Below, in pieces: positions 9,766 to 18,716 of a stretch of DNA of 64,000 nucleotides. The DNA is taken from positions 361,475-425,474 of the forward strand of contig CANHRG010000001.1 in NCBI GenBank assembly GCA_947463785.1. Reading direction: 5' to 3'. Each line of letters starts with the position of its first letter. Within the stretch, counting starts at the first letter, position 1. The notes beneath the pieces are model-generated. The model ran no database searches, was not told the origin of the DNA, and was given only the letters and a program-made list of their open reading frames with translations. Source of the DNA: Sphingobacteriaceae bacterium (lineage in GTDB: Bacteria; Bacteroidota; Bacteroidia; Sphingobacteriales; Sphingobacteriaceae). The translations under genes and the position numbers were made by a program.

Positions 9766-10456
9766 CTGCATAAGCTAGGCAAGCCAAGCTGATGCGTACG
9801 TTTGCCTCTTGTAAGCACAAGGCACAGGCCTCGAGTGTCGAACCCGTAGTTACTACGTCATCAACCAACAGTATGTGTTTTTGCCGGAGACAATCCCCAT
9901 CTGTCAACACAAACGCCTCTTGCATGTTTTCGAACCGAGCAAATCTAGACTTACGGGTTTGAGTTTGGGTATTCAAATTGCGACACAAGGTATTGATCGA
10001 TACGGGGATATCCAGAGCCAGGCTCAAGCCTTCAGCAATACAGGCACTTTGGTTGTAACCTCTTAATTTCAACTTTTTTGGATGTAAAGGCACTGGAATG
10101 ATCAGGTCGGGTTTGATAAAAATCGAGGATTCAGCTAATTGTTGGCCGTACAATTCCCCCATGCGCTTACCTAGTTCTTGTCGCTTTTTGTACTTGATTT
10201 CGTGGAGTAAGCGCTGCGTTCGGCCTCCCTTTTTAAAATGCAAAAAAGCTCCCGCTTGAACGAGTTCAACCCTTCCCCAAAACTGTCGGGCCAATCGGTT
10301 ATCGCGATCTTGGTGAAAATTGGTGTAAGGAAGTTTATACAAACAGGAAACGCAGATTTGATCTTCTCCTTTAATTAAGTTTCTGCTGCATGCTCCGCAA
10401 AGCTCAGGAAAAATTAATGACAGAAAATCATGCAGAAAACTAACTAGGATAGTCAT
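9761..10456 (-). CDS. ComF family protein (phosphoribosyltransferase-like)
   Basis: A 231-residue ComF/GntX-type protein. The N-terminus carries a CxxC...CxxC zinc-finger pattern (CGACSRNLIKGEDQICVSC, about residues 20-38). The C-terminal half is a type I phosphoribosyltransferase fold with the PRPP-binding loop ILLVDDVVTTGSTLEAC near residue 195-211. Related ComF proteins assist DNA uptake or transformation in several bacteria, but the substrate is not known. The next gene on this strand, rlmN, lies 36 bases upstream, so the two may share a transcript. Confidence 0.85.
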   Translation of the reverse strand: MTILVSFLHDFLSLIFPELCGACSRNLIKGEDQICVSCLYKLPYTNFHQDRDNRLARQFWGRVELVQAGAFLHFKKGGRTQRLLHEIKYKKRQELGKRMGELYGQQLAESSIFIKPDLIIPVPLHPKKLKLRGYNQSACIAEGLSLALDIPVSINTLCRNLNTQTQTRKSRFARFENMQEAFVLTDGDCLRQKHILLVDDVVTTGSTLEACALCLQEANVRISLACLAYAE

Positions 10457-10492
10457 CCCAATTAAACGAAAAAATTTTCGAAAAATTGGATT

Positions 10493-11539
10493 TTACTGTT
10501 CTTTCACTGCCAGTTGGCCACAGGCGGCATCAATATCTTTTCCGCGGCTGCGTCTGATATTGGTTACGATTCCCTGCTTTTTCAAATAATCGGCGAAAGC
10601 CTCAATCTTATCGACTTCAGCGTTTAGGAAACTCGCCATAGAAATGGGGTTGTATTCAATGATGTTGACTTTACAGGGTACATGTTTGCAGAATTTCGCC
10701 AGCTCCTGAGCATCTTCCAACCCATCGTTAAAATCGTTAAATACAATGTATTCGTAGGTAACCGGGTTTTTGGTTTTGGCGAAATAATACTTTAAGGCTT
10801 CGGCTAATGCCTTTAAACTGTTTTGTTCATTGATCGGCATAATTTCATTGCGCTTCTGATCATTAGCGGCATGTAATGAAAGTGCCAAGTTGAATTTTAC
10901 GCCATCATCACCCAATTTTTTGATCATTTTGGCAATACCGGCAGTAGACACGGTAATCCGTTTGTACGACATGTTCAGGCCATCTTCGGCAGTAATCCGC
11001 CCAATCGATTTCAATACATTTGCGTAATTGAGCAGCGGTTCGCCCATGCCCATATACACAATGTTGGTAAGCGGCAAGTTGTAATTTTCTTCTGCTTGTT
11101 TGGAAATCAGGACTACTTGATCAAAAATTTCATCGGCGTTGAGGTTGCGCTTGCGTTCCATGTAGCCGGTGGCACAAAATTTACAGGTTAGGCTGCAGCC
11201 CACTTGTGAACTCACACAGGCAGTCATTCTTTCTGGAGTAGGAATCAAGACTCCTTCAATAATGTGATTATCGTGTAAACGGAAAGTATTCTTGATCGTT
11301 TTATCGGTGCTAAACTGCGACTGATGGATGCTTACATATTTAATGACGAATTGTTCTTTGAGTTTCTCCCGCAAAGGTTTGGAGAGGTTACTCATCTCGT
11401 CAAAATTGGTGCACGCTTTTTCCCATAGCCATTCATAGACTTGTTTAGCTCGAAATACAGGCTCACCCATGGCCTGAAAATGCACTTTCAACGCATCCAG
11501 AGAGAGGTTTCGAATATCGATGAGGGTATTTTGTGACAT
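10493..11539 (-). CDS. rlmN: Dual-specificity 23S rRNA A2503 / tRNA A37 C2-methyltransferase
   Basis: RlmN is a radical-SAM enzyme that methylates C2 of A2503 in 23S rRNA and of A37 in some tRNAs. The 348-residue protein contains the radical-SAM cluster CSLTCKFC near residue 115 followed by ATGYMERKRNL. MGMGEPLLNY and the C-terminal SRGKDIDAACGQL, which holds the methyl-carrying cysteine of the family, are also present. A TAAGTTTG box lies seven bases upstream of the ATG. Length and motifs are normal. Confidence 0.95.
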   Translation of the reverse strand: MSQNTLIDIRNLSLDALKVHFQAMGEPVFRAKQVYEWLWEKACTNFDEMSNLSKPLREKLKEQFVIKYVSIHQSQFSTDKTIKNTFRLHDNHIIEGVLIPTPERMTACVSSQVGCSLTCKFCATGYMERKRNLNADEIFDQVVLISKQAEENYNLPLTNIVYMGMGEPLLNYANVLKSIGRITAEDGLNMSYKRITVSTAGIAKMIKKLGDDGVKFNLALSLHAANDQKRNEIMPINEQNSLKALAEALKYYFAKTKNPVTYEYIVFNDFNDGLEDAQELAKFCKHVPCKVNIIEYNPISMASFLNAEVDKIEAFADYLKKQGIVTNIRRSRGKDIDAACGQLAVKEQ

Positions 11540-11546
11540 GCCTTTG

Positions 11547-11554
11547 CAAACTTA
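11547..11554 (-). promoter_or_regulatory. Probable rlmN -7 box
   Basis: Minus-strand TAAGTTTG matches TAnnTTTG and ends seven bases before the rlmN ATG. No clear -33 partner is seen in the AT-rich stretch upstream. On the plus strand of the same divergent gap, a TATTTTTG at 11618-11625 may serve the amidohydrolase gene. Confidence 0.4.
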
Positions 11555-11702
11555 CCGATTTTTAAAAAATTAACTCTTTAAAATAATTTTTGTAGCTAGA
11601 ACGAAACAATTTTATTTTATTTTTGCTTGTAGTTATTCAACCACACCTCAATCACCAATTGGCTGCGACTCCATGTATGAATGATGTGATAGACTTTAGA
11701 AA

Positions 11703-12878
11703 ATGCCAAAGTATTTCACCGCAGATTATGTCTTGCCAGTTAGCAGTAAACCTATTCCCAACGGCGTTGTAGCTTTTAGCGAAGCAGGTGAAGTCATCGG
11801 AATTTATTCCAAAGATAGTGAGGAGCTATCCGGAAAAGCTATTGAGCAGCATAGAGGAATTCTTGTGCCGGGCTTTATTAATACTCATTCTCACCTTGAA
11901 TTAGCACATTTGCGAGACCAGGTTCCTCAACACGAGGGTTTGATTGAGTTCGTCAAACGCGTTATCGGTTTGCGTCAATTTGACGAGGCCGAAATAGCTG
12001 CTGCTATGAAGGCTGCTGATCAGGAAATGTATGACAATGGTATTGTTGCAGTGGGCGATATTTCCAATCGGATTGTTTCTAAAAAAGTAAAACAGCAAAG
12101 CAAGCTCTATTACCATACTTTTATCGAATTAATCGGTATTAATCCGGCTAAGGCCAAAGAAATATTTCAAAAAGGCTTAGAATTGAAAGATGAGTTTGCG
12201 CCGCTACCCAATTCCTTGAGTCCGCATGCCCCGTATTCAGTAAGTAAAGAATTGATGAGGGAGATTGATGCCTATTGTAAAAAGCATGAGAATTTAATCA
12301 GCATTCATAACCAAGAAACGGAGGAAGAGAACAAGTTTTATCGTTATCGAACTGGAAAATTTTTGGATTTATACGAATTTTTAAAGCAAGATATCAGCTT
12401 TTTTAAGCCCCAAGCACGAAATTCTTTACAAACGTTTACACCTACATTCCCAGAAAACCAGCGAATCTTGTTGGTGCACAATACCTACACGAGCATTAAG
12501 GATATTTATTTTGTGAAGCGCTTTAATCGAGATGTGTACTGGTGTTTTTGTCCAAAGGCAAATTTGTACATTGAAAATCGCTTACCGAAAGTAGATCTCT
12601 TTCTGCAGCAGGAGCTCACCATAACCTTGGGCACAGATAGCTATGCATCAAACGATAAACTCTGCATACTTTCTGAGTTAAAGAATTTACACCAACAATT
12701 TCCACACCTGCAATTAACCGAAACCATCCGCTGGGCTACGCTAAACGGGGCACGCTTTTTAGGAATCGACAAAACTTTTGGTTCTCTGGAAAAAGGTAAG
12801 AAACCGGGTCTAAACTTAATTACCTATACCGATCAACTTAACCTGAGTACAGAATCTGGTTTGAAGCGGATAATTTAA
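11703..12878 (+). CDS. Amidohydrolase superfamily protein (deaminase-like)
   Basis: A 391-residue metal-dependent hydrolase of the TRZ/ATZ type. The first metal ligands are NTHSHLE near residue 60, a second histidine is in SLSPHAPYSVS near 178, and a third lies in ISIHNQETEEE near 199. LGTDSYASND near 310 supplies the conserved aspartate. Relatives deaminate guanine, chlorotriazines, adenosine analogues or aminodeoxyfutalosine (MqnX, menaquinone pathway), and the sequence alone does not decide between them. It heads a tight plus-strand run with a nitronate monooxygenase-like gene, acylphosphatase and flippase. Confidence 0.8.
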   Translation: MPKYFTADYVLPVSSKPIPNGVVAFSEAGEVIGIYSKDSEELSGKAIEQHRGILVPGFINTHSHLELAHLRDQVPQHEGLIEFVKRVIGLRQFDEAEIAAAMKAADQEMYDNGIVAVGDISNRIVSKKVKQQSKLYYHTFIELIGINPAKAKEIFQKGLELKDEFAPLPNSLSPHAPYSVSKELMREIDAYCKKHENLISIHNQETEEENKFYRYRTGKFLDLYEFLKQDISFFKPQARNSLQTFTPTFPENQRILLVHNTYTSIKDIYFVKRFNRDVYWCFCPKANLYIENRLPKVDLFLQQELTITLGTDSYASNDKLCILSELKNLHQQFPHLQLTETIRWATLNGARFLGIDKTFGSLEKGKKPGLNLITYTDQLNLSTESGLKRII

Positions 12879-12925
12879 TTGTCCAAATGTTTGTGCTTTT
12901 GCAGCCAAAGCTTCAATTTAGCCAG

Positions 12926-13870
12926 ATGAATCCGATTCAACAGCTTTTTAAAATACAATACCCCATAATTCAGGCCGGCATGGTTTGGTGTAGTGGCTGG
13001 GAATTGGCCTCTGCTGTGTCTAATGCGGGTGGTTTAGGTATTATTGGTGCTGGATCCATGTATCCCGATGTTTTGCGTGAACAAATTCGCAAGTGCAAGC
13101 AGGCTACACAACTTCCGTTTGGGGTGAATATTCCCTTGTTGTATCCAGACATACAGGATTTAATGAACATTGTGGTTGAAGAGGGGGTTAAAATCGTTTT
13201 TACTTCCGCGGGCAATCCGGCTACCTGGACACCCTTTTTGAAAGAAAAAGGCATCACGGTAGTGCATGTGATTGCCAATACCAAATTTGCACTTAAGGCT
13301 GTAGAGAGTGGAGTAGATGCCATTGTGGCTGAAGGTTTTGAAGCAGGTGGGCACAATGGACGTGAAGAAACTACGACGCTATGTCTGATTCCGATGATTC
13401 GAGAAGCCGTTGAAGTGCCCTTGATTGCCGCCGGAGGCATTGCCTCGGGTAAGGCGATGCTTGCTGCGTTTGCTTTAGGAGCAGATGGCGTTCAAATTGG
13501 TTCTCGTTTCGCTGTAGCTGAAGAATCTTCGGCACACGAAAACTTTAAAAACGCCATAATTCAGGCACACGAAGGAGATACCAAGCTGAGTTTGAAATCG
13601 CTTACACCGGTACGTTTGTTAAAAAATGAATTTGCTTTAAAAGTGGCTGAAGCTGAGCAAAAAGGAGCTAGCAAAGAAGCGCTAGCCGAATTGCTGGGCC
13701 GATCAAGAGCCAAAAAAGGCATGTTTGAGGGCGATCTTGTTGAAGGCGAATTGGAAATCGGTCAGGTTTCGGCCATGTTAGATAGCGTACAACCTGCTGC
13801 CGAAATTCTGCAGGAAATTTGGACTGAATTTCTTGCTGAAAAACAACGTATTGCGGGTTTAAGCTTCTAA
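12926..13870 (+). CDS. Nitronate monooxygenase / FabK-like FMN oxidoreductase
   Basis: An FMN TIM-barrel protein of the nitronate monooxygenase/2-nitropropane dioxygenase family, about 314 residues from the preferred ATG at 12926 (MNPIQQLFKIQYPIIQAGM). The ORF is open 13 codons further but that extension is unlike the family. Signatures are the N-terminal YPIIQAGMVWCSG, AEGFEAGGHNGREE with the catalytic-type histidine, VPLIAAGGIASG, and the FMN phosphate loop ALGADGVQIGSRF. The family includes detoxifying nitronate oxidases and the enoyl-ACP reductase FabK, and I cannot assign the substrate. It lies 47 bases after the amidohydrolase gene. Confidence 0.85.
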   Translation: MNPIQQLFKIQYPIIQAGMVWCSGWELASAVSNAGGLGIIGAGSMYPDVLREQIRKCKQATQLPFGVNIPLLYPDIQDLMNIVVEEGVKIVFTSAGNPATWTPFLKEKGITVVHVIANTKFALKAVESGVDAIVAEGFEAGGHNGREETTTLCLIPMIREAVEVPLIAAGGIASGKAMLAAFALGADGVQIGSRFAVAEESSAHENFKNAIIQAHEGDTKLSLKSLTPVRLLKNEFALKVAEAEQKGASKEALAELLGRSRAKKGMFEGDLVEGELEIGQVSAMLDSVQPAAEILQEIWTEFLAEKQRIAGLSF

Positions 13871-13875
13871 TTGGG

Positions 13876-14160
13876 ATGAAACACTTACAAATTACGATTA
13901 GCGGTAAAGTGCAAGGTGTTTTCTTTAGGGCAAGTACCAAAGCTGTAGCCGATGCACTTGGGGTGAAAGGGGTGGTTATGAATCAGCAGGATGGCACGGT
14001 TTACATACAGGCCGAAGGCGATGAATTTTCTCTCGAAGAGTTTTTGGATTTTTGCCGCGTAGGGCCAGAGAAGGCGGTAGTAGAAAAAGTTGTGGTTCAG
14101 GATGGCGAACTCAAAAACTATCGTAATTTTGAAATAATTAAAAAGATTACCCGAACCTAG
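13876..14160 (+). CDS. acyP: Acylphosphatase
   Basis: A 94-residue enzyme that hydrolyses carboxyl-phosphate bonds. The active-site loop GKVQGVFFRAS carries the phosphate-binding arginine, and MNQQDGTV carries the catalytic asparagine. The motif has VFFR where most relatives have VGFR or VWFR, a conservative change. It starts 5 bases after the preceding stop and ends 5 bases before the flippase start, so it is part of the same operon. Its physiological role is poorly defined. Confidence 0.92.
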   Translation: MKHLQITISGKVQGVFFRASTKAVADALGVKGVVMNQQDGTVYIQAEGDEFSLEEFLDFCRVGPEKAVVEKVVVQDGELKNYRNFEIIKKITRT

Positions 14161-14165
14161 ACACC

Positions 14166-15668
14166 TTGTCGACAGCTAAGAAATTCGCCGGCCAAACGGC
14201 CATTTACGGAATAAGCACCGTGGTTTCCCGGGTGCTCAATTTCTTTCTTACCCCAGTTTACGTCAGGGTTTATCCGGCGAAAGCCTACGGAATTTTTACC
14301 ACTATGTACAGTTGGGCGTCTATGCTCAATGCCATACTCTCGTTTGGGATGGAGACTACCTTTTTTCGGTATCTTCAGAAATACGAAAAAAATAAAGATC
14401 AGGTTTACCAAAATACGTTCTTCAGCATTGCCACACTTGCCGGAATTTTTGGTCTGTTTGCCTTGCTGTTTGTAGACGATATTTCTGCCTGGATGCAGCG
14501 AGGATCAGCACTTATCAACCCTGATTACGGCTCGTATGTTAAATATTTCATTTTCATTCTCGTAGTGGATGCTTTGGCGGTTATTCCATTTGCCAAAATA
14601 AGAGCCGATGGCCGGCCGCTGCGTTACGGATTCCTGAAGTTTATCAATGTATTGGTTTTCATTAGCCTCAACTTGTTTTTCATTTTTGGCATCCCACTAA
14701 TTCTAAAAGAGCAGCTATTGGGTGCCGATTTTTTTTCTAGTTGGTTTAGGCCGGGTTGGGTAGGATACGTATTTATCTCCAATTTGATAGCCAGTGCACT
14801 TACACTGGTATTGCTGATTCCGGAGCTCAGTCAACTCAAACTGCGCTTTGACGTTAAAATGATTCGTGAAATGTTAAGCTATAGCTGGCCAATATTGGTA
14901 GCCAACATTTCATTCATCATCAATGAAAATATAGATAAGGTGATGTTAGGAAGGCTTTTGCCTGCCGAAATTAGTCAGCAAGAAGTAGGTATTTACGGGG
15001 CAGCTTGTAAATTGGCAATTTTCCTAAGCATCTTTATTCAAGCATTCCGATTGGGGGCCGAACCTTTTTTCTTTAGTCATGCTAAACATGAACATGCCCC
15101 AAAAACGTATGCCCGTATCATGACTTTTTTTGTGATTACGGTTTGTGCCATTTGTTTGGGTTTGGTAGCCAATCTGGAGATTTTAAAATATTTTATCAGA
15201 GGTAATGCCGAGCAGCAAGAATTGTACTGGTCGGGCTTACAAATTGTGCCAGTTCTGTTGTTTGCCTATATCAGTTTAGGCATTTACATGAACTTGTCCA
15301 TCTGGTATAAACTATCTGACCAGACCCGTTATGGACTGTTTATTTCGGGAGTTGGTGCCGTGTTGACTATCGCCCTTAACATTTGGCTCATTCCACAATA
15401 CAGCTATGTTGCCTCTGCCTGGATTACCTTAATTGCTTACGTAACCATGATGTTACTTTCCTACATTTTGGGCCAAAAAAATTACCCGATACCCTATCAA
15501 TTGGGCAAAAACCTCGGTTATATTTTCTTAACAGCAGTTTTGGTATGGCTTTCGTTTAAACTTTTTAACAAAAACCTGATCGTAGGAAACGTTTTATTTC
15601 TTCTCTTTGTATGCACTGCTGCGCTAGTCGAGCGGAAAGAATTAAAAGCATTATTCAAAAAGAGCTAA
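14166..15668 (+). CDS. Polysaccharide flippase (Wzx/oligosaccharide exporter family)
   Basis: A 500-residue integral membrane protein with about 12-14 predicted hydrophobic segments, opening with [29 protein letters not shown], the start typical of the polysaccharide biosynthesis/MurJ-MATE superfamily. It probably flips lipid-linked sugar units across the inner membrane. No ATG or GTG lies between the upstream in-frame stop and the conserved N-terminus, so the TTG at 14166 is the likely start. The stop overlaps the dut start by one base (TAATG). No glycosyltransferases are adjacent, so the cargo is unknown. Confidence 0.85.
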   Translation: MSTAKKFAGQTAIYGISTVVSRVLNFFLTPVYVRVYPAKAYGIFTTMYSWASMLNAILSFGMETTFFRYLQKYEKNKDQVYQNTFFSIATLAGIFGLFALLFVDDISAWMQRGSALINPDYGSYVKYFIFILVVDALAVIPFAKIRADGRPLRYGFLKFINVLVFISLNLFFIFGIPLILKEQLLGADFFSSWFRPGWVGYVFISNLIASALTLVLLIPELSQLKLRFDVKMIREMLSYSWPILVANISFIINENIDKVMLGRLLPAEISQQEVGIYGAACKLAIFLSIFIQAFRLGAEPFFFSHAKHEHAPKTYARIMTFFVITVCAICLGLVANLEILKYFIRGNAEQQELYWSGLQIVPVLLFAYISLGIYMNLSIWYKLSDQTRYGLFISGVGAVLTIALNIWLIPQYSYVASAWITLIAYVTMMLLSYILGQKNYPIPYQLGKNLGYIFLTAVLVWLSFKLFNKNLIVGNVLFLLFVCTAALVERKELKALFKKS

Positions 15669-16108
15669 TGAAGGTTAAAATTATCAATCGGAGTACGAAT
15701 AGTTTACCTGCCTATGAAACGGAAGCTTCTGCCGGTATGGATTTAAAAGCTTTTTTGGACGAACCGATGGTGTTGAAACCGATGGAGCGCCTTTTAGTAC
15801 CTACCGGGATTTTTATCGAGTTACCTAAAGGGTATGAAGGTCAAATTCGTCCGAGAAGTGGATTGGCATTAAAACATGGCGTTACCGTGTTAAATTCACC
15901 TGGAACCATCGATGCCGATTACCGAGGAGAAGTCAAAATTCTACTTATTAATTTCTCCACGACAGATTTTCCGATTCAAAATGGCGACCGCATTGCACAG
16001 ATGATTGTAGCTAAGCATGAGACCGTAAACTGGGAGCAGGTAGAGGTGCTGAACGATACGCTTAGAGGCTCTGGAGGTTATGGGCATACGGGCGTGTCGT
16101 CTAATTAA
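15668..16108 (+). CDS. dut: dUTP diphosphatase
   Basis: Dut hydrolyses dUTP to dUMP, keeping uracil out of DNA and feeding thymidylate synthesis. I choose the ATG at 15668 (146 residues), which matches the family, rather than the track start at 15611 inside the flippase gene. All five trimeric dUTPase motifs are seen: [42 protein letters not shown] and [10 protein letters not shown]. The last has GYGHTG where many relatives have GFGSTG. It is followed after 9 bases by the DUF4292 lipoprotein gene. Confidence 0.96.
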   Translation: MKVKIINRSTNSLPAYETEASAGMDLKAFLDEPMVLKPMERLLVPTGIFIELPKGYEGQIRPRSGLALKHGVTVLNSPGTIDADYRGEVKILLINFSTTDFPIQNGDRIAQMIVAKHETVNWEQVEVLNDTLRGSGGYGHTGVSSN

Positions 16109-16117
16109 AAGAGCAAT

Positions 16118-16897
16118 ATGAATACACAAAAATTGGTCATATATAGTTTCTTGTTGTTTACAATAGCATTGAGTGCTTGTAAATCCAGGAAGACTATGGT
16201 TCCAAAAGTTGATATCAGTGCTTTGCAAAAAAGCAATGCCGAAAAACTGAATTCCATTCAGCAGGCGCAAGTTAATTTTAACAGTTTAGCTATCAAGGCT
16301 AAGGCAAATTTGAGTTTGGATGGAAACGAGAATGAGGTAACCATTAATTTTAGAATGTTGAGAGATCAGAAAATATGGATCTCGGTTACTGCAGTTGCAG
16401 GCTTGGAAGTTGCAAGGGCCGTAATTACTCCGGATAGTATTTTAATCTTAAATCGTTTGGAAAGCATTTACCTCAAAAAGTCATTCAATTATATTCATAG
16501 TTTCACCAATCCGCAGATCAATTTCAAAACCGTACAGGCCATTTTGGTAGGCAATGTAATTGAAGAGGCCTATGCGCAAGCCTATCAATTCGACCTTACC
16601 GATGGCTCCTTATTTTTAGATGGCACCAATGGAACTTTAGCTTATAATTTGGCTTTCAACACACTTTTTAAGTTGACTGATTTATCCATTACCGACACGA
16701 ATGCTTCCCAATCACTTAAGGTTAATTATGCTGATTTTTCTATGGAATCGGATCTAATGCTTGCACATCATCTGAATTTCAAGTCAGTTGCTGGAGCCAA
16801 ATCGATTAGTGCCGATATCAAGTATACCAAGATTGAAAAAGACTTGGCGCTCGATTTTCCGTTTAGCGTTCCTAAAAGATTTTCAGTAAAAAATTAA
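16118..16897 (+). CDS. DUF4292 domain-containing lipoprotein
   Basis: A 259-residue protein with a lipoprotein signal peptide whose lipobox is LSAC (cysteine at about residue 20). The body matches DUF4292, a LolB/LolA-like beta-rich fold, with the segment KIWISVTAVAGLEVARAVITPDSILILNRL. It is probably attached to a membrane and facing the periplasm or surface. The function is unknown. A role in lipid or lipoprotein trafficking is inference from the fold type. The EnvC-like gene follows 19 bases later, and this pair seems to be a common neighbourhood in Bacteroidota. Confidence 0.8.
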   Translation: MNTQKLVIYSFLLFTIALSACKSRKTMVPKVDISALQKSNAEKLNSIQQAQVNFNSLAIKAKANLSLDGNENEVTINFRMLRDQKIWISVTAVAGLEVARAVITPDSILILNRLESIYLKKSFNYIHSFTNPQINFKTVQAILVGNVIEEAYAQAYQFDLTDGSLFLDGTNGTLAYNLAFNTLFKLTDLSITDTNASQSLKVNYADFSMESDLMLAHHLNFKSVAGAKSISADIKYTKIEKDLALDFPFSVPKRFSVKN

Positions 16898-16916
16898 TTT
16901 TAGATAGATTTGCGCC

Positions 16917-18164
16917 ATGAAATGGGTTAAGTATCTGTTCTTTTTATTTTTTTTAACCCTTGGCCTTAACACCTTTGGCCAAAGTAGTGCAGAGCTAAAA
17001 CGACGTAGAGAGGCCCTTACCCGCGAAATTGAAGAGCTTAACCGAACGCTGAATAAAACATCTTCAAGTAAAAAATTATCGCTCACACAAATTAAGGCAC
17101 TAAATGCCAAAATCAGATTACGTGAGCAGAAAATCAATACGATCAACTCTGAAATCCGATTATTAGACGATGCAATTACCGAAAATACCAACACGGTAAG
17201 GTCCTTGCAATCGCAACTCAACCAGTTGAAAAAGGAATATGCTGAAATGGTAAGGTTTGCACAGAGAAATCAAAACGCATACAGTAAACTCATGTTCATT
17301 TTTGCGGCCGACAATTTCAATCAAGCCTACAAACGGCTCAAATATTTACAGCAGTTTACTGAATATCGCCAGAAACAAGCCCGTTATATTCAGGGTACTC
17401 AAAGAGATTTAAATGTAAAAATTGTTCAGCTGGATCAAAATAAGAAGGAAAAAACCTACCTGTTAAAAGATCAGCAGAAGGAGAAACAAACCCTGGGCAA
17501 AGAAAAGAGCAAGCAAACACAGGTGCTAAGCGGACTGAATAAACAGGAAAAACAACTCAAACAAGAGTTGAGCAAAAAGCAACGAGAGTCTGCTCAACTG
17601 AACCGTGCCCTACAAGCGGCAATTGCCCGGGAGATTGAGGCGGAGCGTAAAAAAGCAGAAGCTGCAGCCGATAAACAGGAAGCCAAAACCGGTGTTGCCG
17701 CCAAACCTGTTGCCAAAGGATCAGGAGTTTTATCTGCTACGCCAGAATCTGCCAAATTATCTTCAGATTTCTTAGGTAACCGCGGTCGATTACCTTGGCC
17801 GGTAGCCAGTGGAAATATTGCCGAAGGCTTCGGAACCCATAACTATGGTGAGAATGTTATTGTGGAGAACAAAGGTGTTGATATTGCTACCGCACCGGGC
17901 TCTACAGTAAGAGCGGTGTTTGCCGGCGAAGTCAGAAAAGTATTTAACCAGGCTGGTAGATATGTCGTACTTATTCGTCATGGAGAATACTTTACCGCTT
18001 ATTCCAATTTGAGATCGGTAAATGTTTCTGAGGGTCAGAAAGTGAGTGTGAAGCAGGCCATCGGTACAGTAGCAACAGATCCGACAGACGATAGCACTAA
18101 AGTTCACTTTGAACTTTGGAAAGGTGCCGTTGCACAGAACCCAGCAGGCTGGCTGGCAAATTAA
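16917..18164 (+). CDS. EnvC-like murein hydrolase activator with degenerate LytM domain
   Basis: A 415-residue exported protein with a signal peptide (LFFLFFLTLGLNTFGQ). A long lysine- and glutamine-rich coiled coil covers about residues 25-250, followed by a C-terminal M23/LytM domain from about 290. The usual zinc ligands are altered: the HxGxD motif reads NKGVDIA and the second histidine motif reads YSNL, with only VHFELW retaining its histidine. This pattern resembles EnvC of Escherichia coli, a non-catalytic activator of amidases in cell division. An activator role is therefore more likely than endopeptidase activity. Confidence 0.85.
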   Translation: MKWVKYLFFLFFLTLGLNTFGQSSAELKRRREALTREIEELNRTLNKTSSSKKLSLTQIKALNAKIRLREQKINTINSEIRLLDDAITENTNTVRSLQSQLNQLKKEYAEMVRFAQRNQNAYSKLMFIFAADNFNQAYKRLKYLQQFTEYRQKQARYIQGTQRDLNVKIVQLDQNKKEKTYLLKDQQKEKQTLGKEKSKQTQVLSGLNKQEKQLKQELSKKQRESAQLNRALQAAIAREIEAERKKAEAAADKQEAKTGVAAKPVAKGSGVLSATPESAKLSSDFLGNRGRLPWPVASGNIAEGFGTHNYGENVIVENKGVDIATAPGSTVRAVFAGEVRKVFNQAGRYVVLIRHGEYFTAYSNLRSVNVSEGQKVSVKQAIGTVATDPTDDSTKVHFELWKGAVAQNPAGWLAN

Positions 18165-18198
18165 TTTGAACCTTTCCCTGTAAATTCTCGTATATTTG
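18165..18198 (+). promoter_or_regulatory. Probable promoter of the tandem tatA genes
   Basis: TTTG (18165-18168) and TATATTTG (18191-18198) are separated by 22 bases, close to the Bacteroidota -33/-7 arrangement. The first tatA ATG lies 18 bases after the -7 box. Confidence 0.45.
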
Positions 18199-18216
18199 TG
18201 CAGCAATTAATAGCTA

Positions 18217-18486
18217 ATGCAAATGTATCCGCTTTTGTTTTTGAACATAGGTACACCAGAATTGATGTTTATTCTGCTGATTGCATTGCTGTTGTTTGGC
18301 GGAAATAAATTGCCCGAATTGGCTCGTGGTTTGGGTAAAGGTATTCGTGAATTTAAGGATGCCTCTGAAAATGTTAAACGAGAAATACATCGTAATATCA
18401 ATGAAGTGCAGCAAGGTGTGGAAGAATCTGTAAAAAGTCCGGTAGAAGATGCATCTATTGATAAACAAGATCATAAATCAAACTAG
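18217..18486 (+). CDS. tatA: Twin-arginine translocase TatA/TatE family subunit (first copy)
   Basis: An 89-residue TatA-type protein that forms the pore-like part of the folded-protein export system. It has a short N-terminal membrane helix (TPELMFILLIALLLFGGNKLPELARGLGKG) running into an amphipathic helix, then a charged tail. A second ATG at codon 3 could also serve as start. The next gene is a shorter tatA starting 6 bases after this stop. TatC is encoded far away at 39.7 kb on the other strand, and no tatB is apparent. Confidence 0.93.
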   Translation: MQMYPLLFLNIGTPELMFILLIALLLFGGNKLPELARGLGKGIREFKDASENVKREIHRNINEVQQGVEESVKSPVEDASIDKQDHKSN

Positions 18487-18492
18487 AAAGCT

Positions 18493-18672
18493 ATGTTAAA
18501 TACTGTAGTATTAGCCGCAATCGGTACTCCTGAATTAATCGGGATTTTATTAGTCGTTTTACTATTATTTGGTGGCAAAAAAATCCCTGAACTAATGAGA
18601 GGTTTAGGAAAAGGCGTTAAAGAATTCAAAGACGCAAAAGACGGCAAAGCTGGCGAAGAACAAACTAAATAA
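18493..18672 (+). CDS. tatA: Twin-arginine translocase TatA/TatE family subunit (second, short copy)
   Basis: A 59-residue ORF just below the track cutoff, found by reading the sequence. It starts [20 protein letters not shown] and continues [20 protein letters not shown], the same membrane-helix/hinge/amphipathic-helix plan as its neighbour but with a minimal tail ending EEQTK. It starts 6 bases after the first tatA stop, so the pair is co-transcribed. One copy may play the TatB-like role, but nothing in the sequence proves this. Confidence 0.9.
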   Translation: MLNTVVLAAIGTPELIGILLVVLLLFGGKKIPELMRGLGKGVKEFKDAKDGKAGEEQTK

Positions 18673-18716
18673 TCGTTCTTCAATTAATTAAACGAATTTT
18701 ATCGTAACACTAGTGT

